DNA of 64,000 nt from Dendrophyllia cribrosa (Eukaryota > Cnidaria > Anthozoa > Scleractinia > Dendrophylliidae): NCBI GenBank assembly GCA_024195265.1, contig JAJLRJ010000011.1, forward strand, positions 2,882,866 through 2,946,865, read 5' to 3'. A program made the position numbers and the translations under genes. Within the stretch, counting starts at the first letter, position 1, and each line of letters opens with the position of its first letter. This document shows, one piece after another, positions 61,701-64,000 of this stretch. The notes beneath the pieces were generated by a model, which did no database searches, had not been told where the DNA came from, and saw nothing but the letters and a program-made list of their open reading frames with translations.

Positions 61701-62479
61701 CATTTTATAACTTTTCCTTCCCATGGGTGGGGCATTTGCTAAAACAGGTAAGCCCAGAGGTGGAGCATTGTCAAAACAACGTTATCTTTTGGATTTTAAA
61801 AGTCGTACATGCTTCATTGTTCATTTTAAATTTCATGATTGCCCCCAATGTAAAAATATAAAAACTGAGTTTTGGTCCCACACTTTTCAAGTGAACCGGG
61901 TCGGTGTCAGGCATTTGCACTCTTCCAGAACACTGTGGAAATTTGAATGTATGCGCTGACCCCACCATGGGGCATTTGCAACATTATAAAAGTAGTAGTG
62001 GGTAGTAGTAAGGCTTTATTTAAGTGTCAAGTATTTACATGTAGCTGTTAGAGCTAGTTGTGGACACTGTACTAACTACATGATAAATGACAAATGACTA
62101 ACAATTGCAGGGGGGGGGGGGGAGGAGGATGAGTGGGCTTGGAATTGACGAAGCTATAAGTTTTCAACCCTGTATCTCATTATTAATGTATTGTTATAAT
62201 TATCTTAGTTTGATATTGACTAAGTTAAAGAACTGGTATTAGTTCATCCTTAGTGTTTCATTTTTCAGAACTACATGTATTCTGTTTAAACAATATATCA
62301 TCATAAACGTACTTGCTGATAATGAAAGGACAGGCTCCTTGTCTGGTAAAGATGATAGTTGCAGATCATGAAGGTTAGCAGTGCTGGGATTTGTGTGCAG
62401 CTTTTCAAAGTGGGTTATCAGTGTGTCGCATAGTGTTTTTTCCTTTTTATATGGCTGCTGTTTACTTCTGTCAATTGAT
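58777..62479 (-). CDS. Unrecognised protein, last four exons (C-terminal about 418 aa)
   Basis: Exons in transcript order: 62479-62313, 61142-61000, 60006-59875, 59589-58777, with AG/GT borders (the 61000 donor GTCAGA is weak) and matching phases. The 5' part is missing. The visible protein runs SIDRSKQQPYKKEK ... LCDTLITHFEKLH; then a basic stretch with FLRRKS (a PKA-like RRxS site) and SPRRGSRKGRRSS; then a short helical region LNLHPEVLEHLLALNLSPPS ... VLEELQEKK; then about 270 residues rich in Ser, Glu, Asp and Asn with no domain, ending CEKCPA. I do not recognise the family. The order basic segment, helix, long disordered acidic tail suggests a scaffold or regulatory protein, but this is inference. 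Introns contain a hairpin (60258-60438). A TIR element lies upstream of the first visible exon. Confidence 0.75.
60258..60438. mobile_element. Hairpin MITE in the minus-strand gene
   Basis: AAGAAATGGTAAACATGCCT is mirrored by GGGATGTTTACCATTTCTT. The arms continue through CATTGAGTTATGGATGCATG / TGCATCAATAACTCGATGTA and GGAGGTTGCTAAGCAC / GTGTTTAGCAAATCTCC. Intron between 60007 and 60999. Confidence 0.75.
61995..62080 (-). repeat. SINE-like tail shared with 35403-35480
   Basis: AAGGCTTTATTTAAGTGTCAAGT, ATTTACATGTAGCTGTTAGAGCTA and GGACACTGT phrases resemble the stretch after the CAA microsatellite at 35403. Reverse orientation is inferred from the TTTATT near one end. Confidence 0.4.
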
Positions 62480-62612
62480 CTGTAACAAGTGAAAAGAACA
62501 AATGAGAAATGCACACATGTATCACATGAAAATAATTTGTCAAATGAAGGGCTCCAGGCAAGAATGTCCTAAGTTAATTTTTTTTACATTTTCACTAAAA
62601 TCTTAGGTTTTT

Positions 62613-63456
62613 GGTCGCAAAAGGGACTCGCTTGCCAAAATTGTGATGGTTTTTGGTCATTTCTCACTAATAGCTAACTGTGGAACAAAAATTAGCAAAA
62701 TCTGACAAACTATTTTATTTCCAATTTTTCCATACATTCCTTCTAAATAGTGAAAAAACCGTTTCTTCAATTTCGTTTATTTTTGGTGGGGTCGAGTTAG
62801 CTCTTATTTAGAAAATAAGTCTGGCAAAGTTTGAAGTCCATTGGGTGAAAGGTCTAAGAGAAATCGCTAGAAGAAATTTTGAAAGTGTCGAGCCTTTTTA
62901 TTGAAGGGCTGCATGGAAAACATGCCTAAGTATACGACATATGTGTTTTCTTTTGTTTTTCATTTTGCTCCAAAATTGCCGTTTTCTTACATACGCACTT
63001 GTTTTTTGTGTGGTAAACATTGTCTGCATGTTTTTTGCTGGTTTGCACTTCATTTTCTAGAAAAAATGAGCAAAAAATGTGGTTGGAACTATCTGCCGCT
63101 ACAGACGATGTGTTGCCGAGCTGACGATTGATGAGTGAGTCGGGCGTGCGTAAGTGACAGTATTTTCAATTGTTGGTGCGGGTCAGGAGTATTGCAGTCG
63201 CATATTCATAATGGGGTTGTTTTTGGAGTACATTTTATTTATTTTTGGAAGGAACTATGGTGGGAATGTACAGTCAAAGCTCAAAAAACTAGAAGGCCAG
63301 AACTCTGCTTTTCTCAGCTAAAGGCACATATTGTATCTTTTCAAGATAAAATTTTATTCTGTTTGGAAATGCAAGATTTATGGATCTGGTTAAAATGCTT
63401 TAGGTTATATTTACATGATAAGTCATAATTTTGGCAAGCGAGTCCCTTTTGAGGCC
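62613..63456. mobile_element. 844-bp TIR element
   Basis: GGTCGCAAAAGGGACTCGCT plus TGCCAAAATT at left is mirrored by AATTTTGGCAAGCGAGTCCC plus TTTTGAGGCC at right. Two open frames inside (62901-63131, 63135-63428, +) have Cys/Trp-rich, unfamiliar translations and no transposase signature. It lies 5' of the first visible exon of the minus-strand gene. Confidence 0.75.
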
Positions 63457-63465
63457 AAATAATTA

Positions 63466-63660
63466 CAGTAGAACCTTGCTAACTCGAACTCGGATAACTC
63501 GAACTCCCCGCTAACTCAAACTAAGTTCCATTTCCCTTGGATTTGGCCCTATTTTTGAGTCATTTTTACTCGGATAACTCGAATTCCCCACTAACTCAAA
63601 CTATTTTTCGTATCCCTTGGCCCAAATTTACCCCGATAACTCGAACTCTGTTGTTATGAC
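63466..63660 (+). mobile_element. pogo/Tigger-like element end
   Basis: It starts CAGTAGAACCTTGCTAACTC and repeats (C/G)GATAACTCGAA(C/T)T and CCC(C/G)CTAACTCAAACTA phrases, as in pogo/Tigger terminal regions. The other end is not seen before 64000. Confidence 0.6.
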
Positions 63661-64000
63661 TTCTCAAAATACAGTATCGAGAAAATAGGCTGCTTGTTAT
63701 CTGATTATAACTTCGGAGTGATCATGCATTTAACATTCATTTCATGATCTTATCAGTCACTACCAAATGTGGTGTCTTTTGTATTGACACAAAGCCTAAA
63801 ATCCAACAGTGTGTTATGTAACTGTATTTACTGAGTAGTCATCTCTGATCTCATTCACTACTCTTCTTGGGAGTTCAATTTACACTACTTCAGTGGCTGA
63901 GACGGTATGTAAAAATCTATGTTACTTGCTGTTAACAAAGTTCTCTTGTCCAGAAATGCTCTCGACACCTCTAAAATTGAAGTCTCCCCTCAAGGTTTTA

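Noticed and set aside
1..64000. tRNA, rRNA or snRNA genes
   Set aside because: I looked for A/B-box tRNA patterns and known rRNA cores by eye and saw none. A tRNAscan-SE and Infernal run would settle this.

Overview
The window looks like nuclear DNA from an animal, most likely a cnidarian and probably an anthozoan such as a stony coral. The support is: AT-rich sequence, genes split into many small exons with GT/AG junctions, metazoan-only protein families (three-SH3 SORBS adaptor, ELOVL elongase), and very dense short inverted-repeat elements and poly-G-anchored repeats of a type I associate with coral genomes. The species cannot be fixed from sequence alone. A run of exactly 500 N (56501-57000) is an assembly gap.

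Layout. 1-3.8 kb: non-coding, with retroelement tails, a MITE and an 80-bp hairpin insertion with a clean target duplication. 3.8-7.9 kb (+): a complete four-exon ELOVL fatty-acid elongase of 240 residues; all ELOVL motifs are visible and the reading phase holds across every junction. 7.9-11.1 kb: repeats. 11.2-37.1 kb (+): a 19-exon gene with a phase-consistent 983-residue product, PDZ - two SoHo-like WYK motifs - E/R-rich helix - three SH3 domains. It is a SORBS (CAP/ponsin, vinexin, ArgBP2) family adaptor with an N-terminal PDZ domain of ALP/Enigma/ZASP type. Its introns hold hairpin elements, a 2.7-kb terminal-inverted-repeat element with a decayed transposase-like fragment, and a 106-bp repeat family. 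37.2-58.7 kb: gene-poor, with MITEs, minisatellites, a Penelope-type endonuclease fragment and one orphan candidate exon (-). 58.8-62.5 kb (-): the last four exons of a gene I do not recognise, with a long acidic Ser-rich tail; its 5' end lies beyond the window or in unrecognised upstream sequence.

The three genes show no shared pathway. The elongase acts in ER lipid synthesis, the PDZ-SORBS protein is expected at actin-based adhesions or contractile structures, and the third is unknown. No prokaryotic operon, CRISPR array, rRNA or tRNA gene was seen. The most notable items are the PDZ+SORBS domain combination, the E/R single-helix spacer, the repeat family concentrated in and just downstream of that gene, hammerhead-like cores in two repeats, and a MITE whose interior has grown into a 20-bp satellite.
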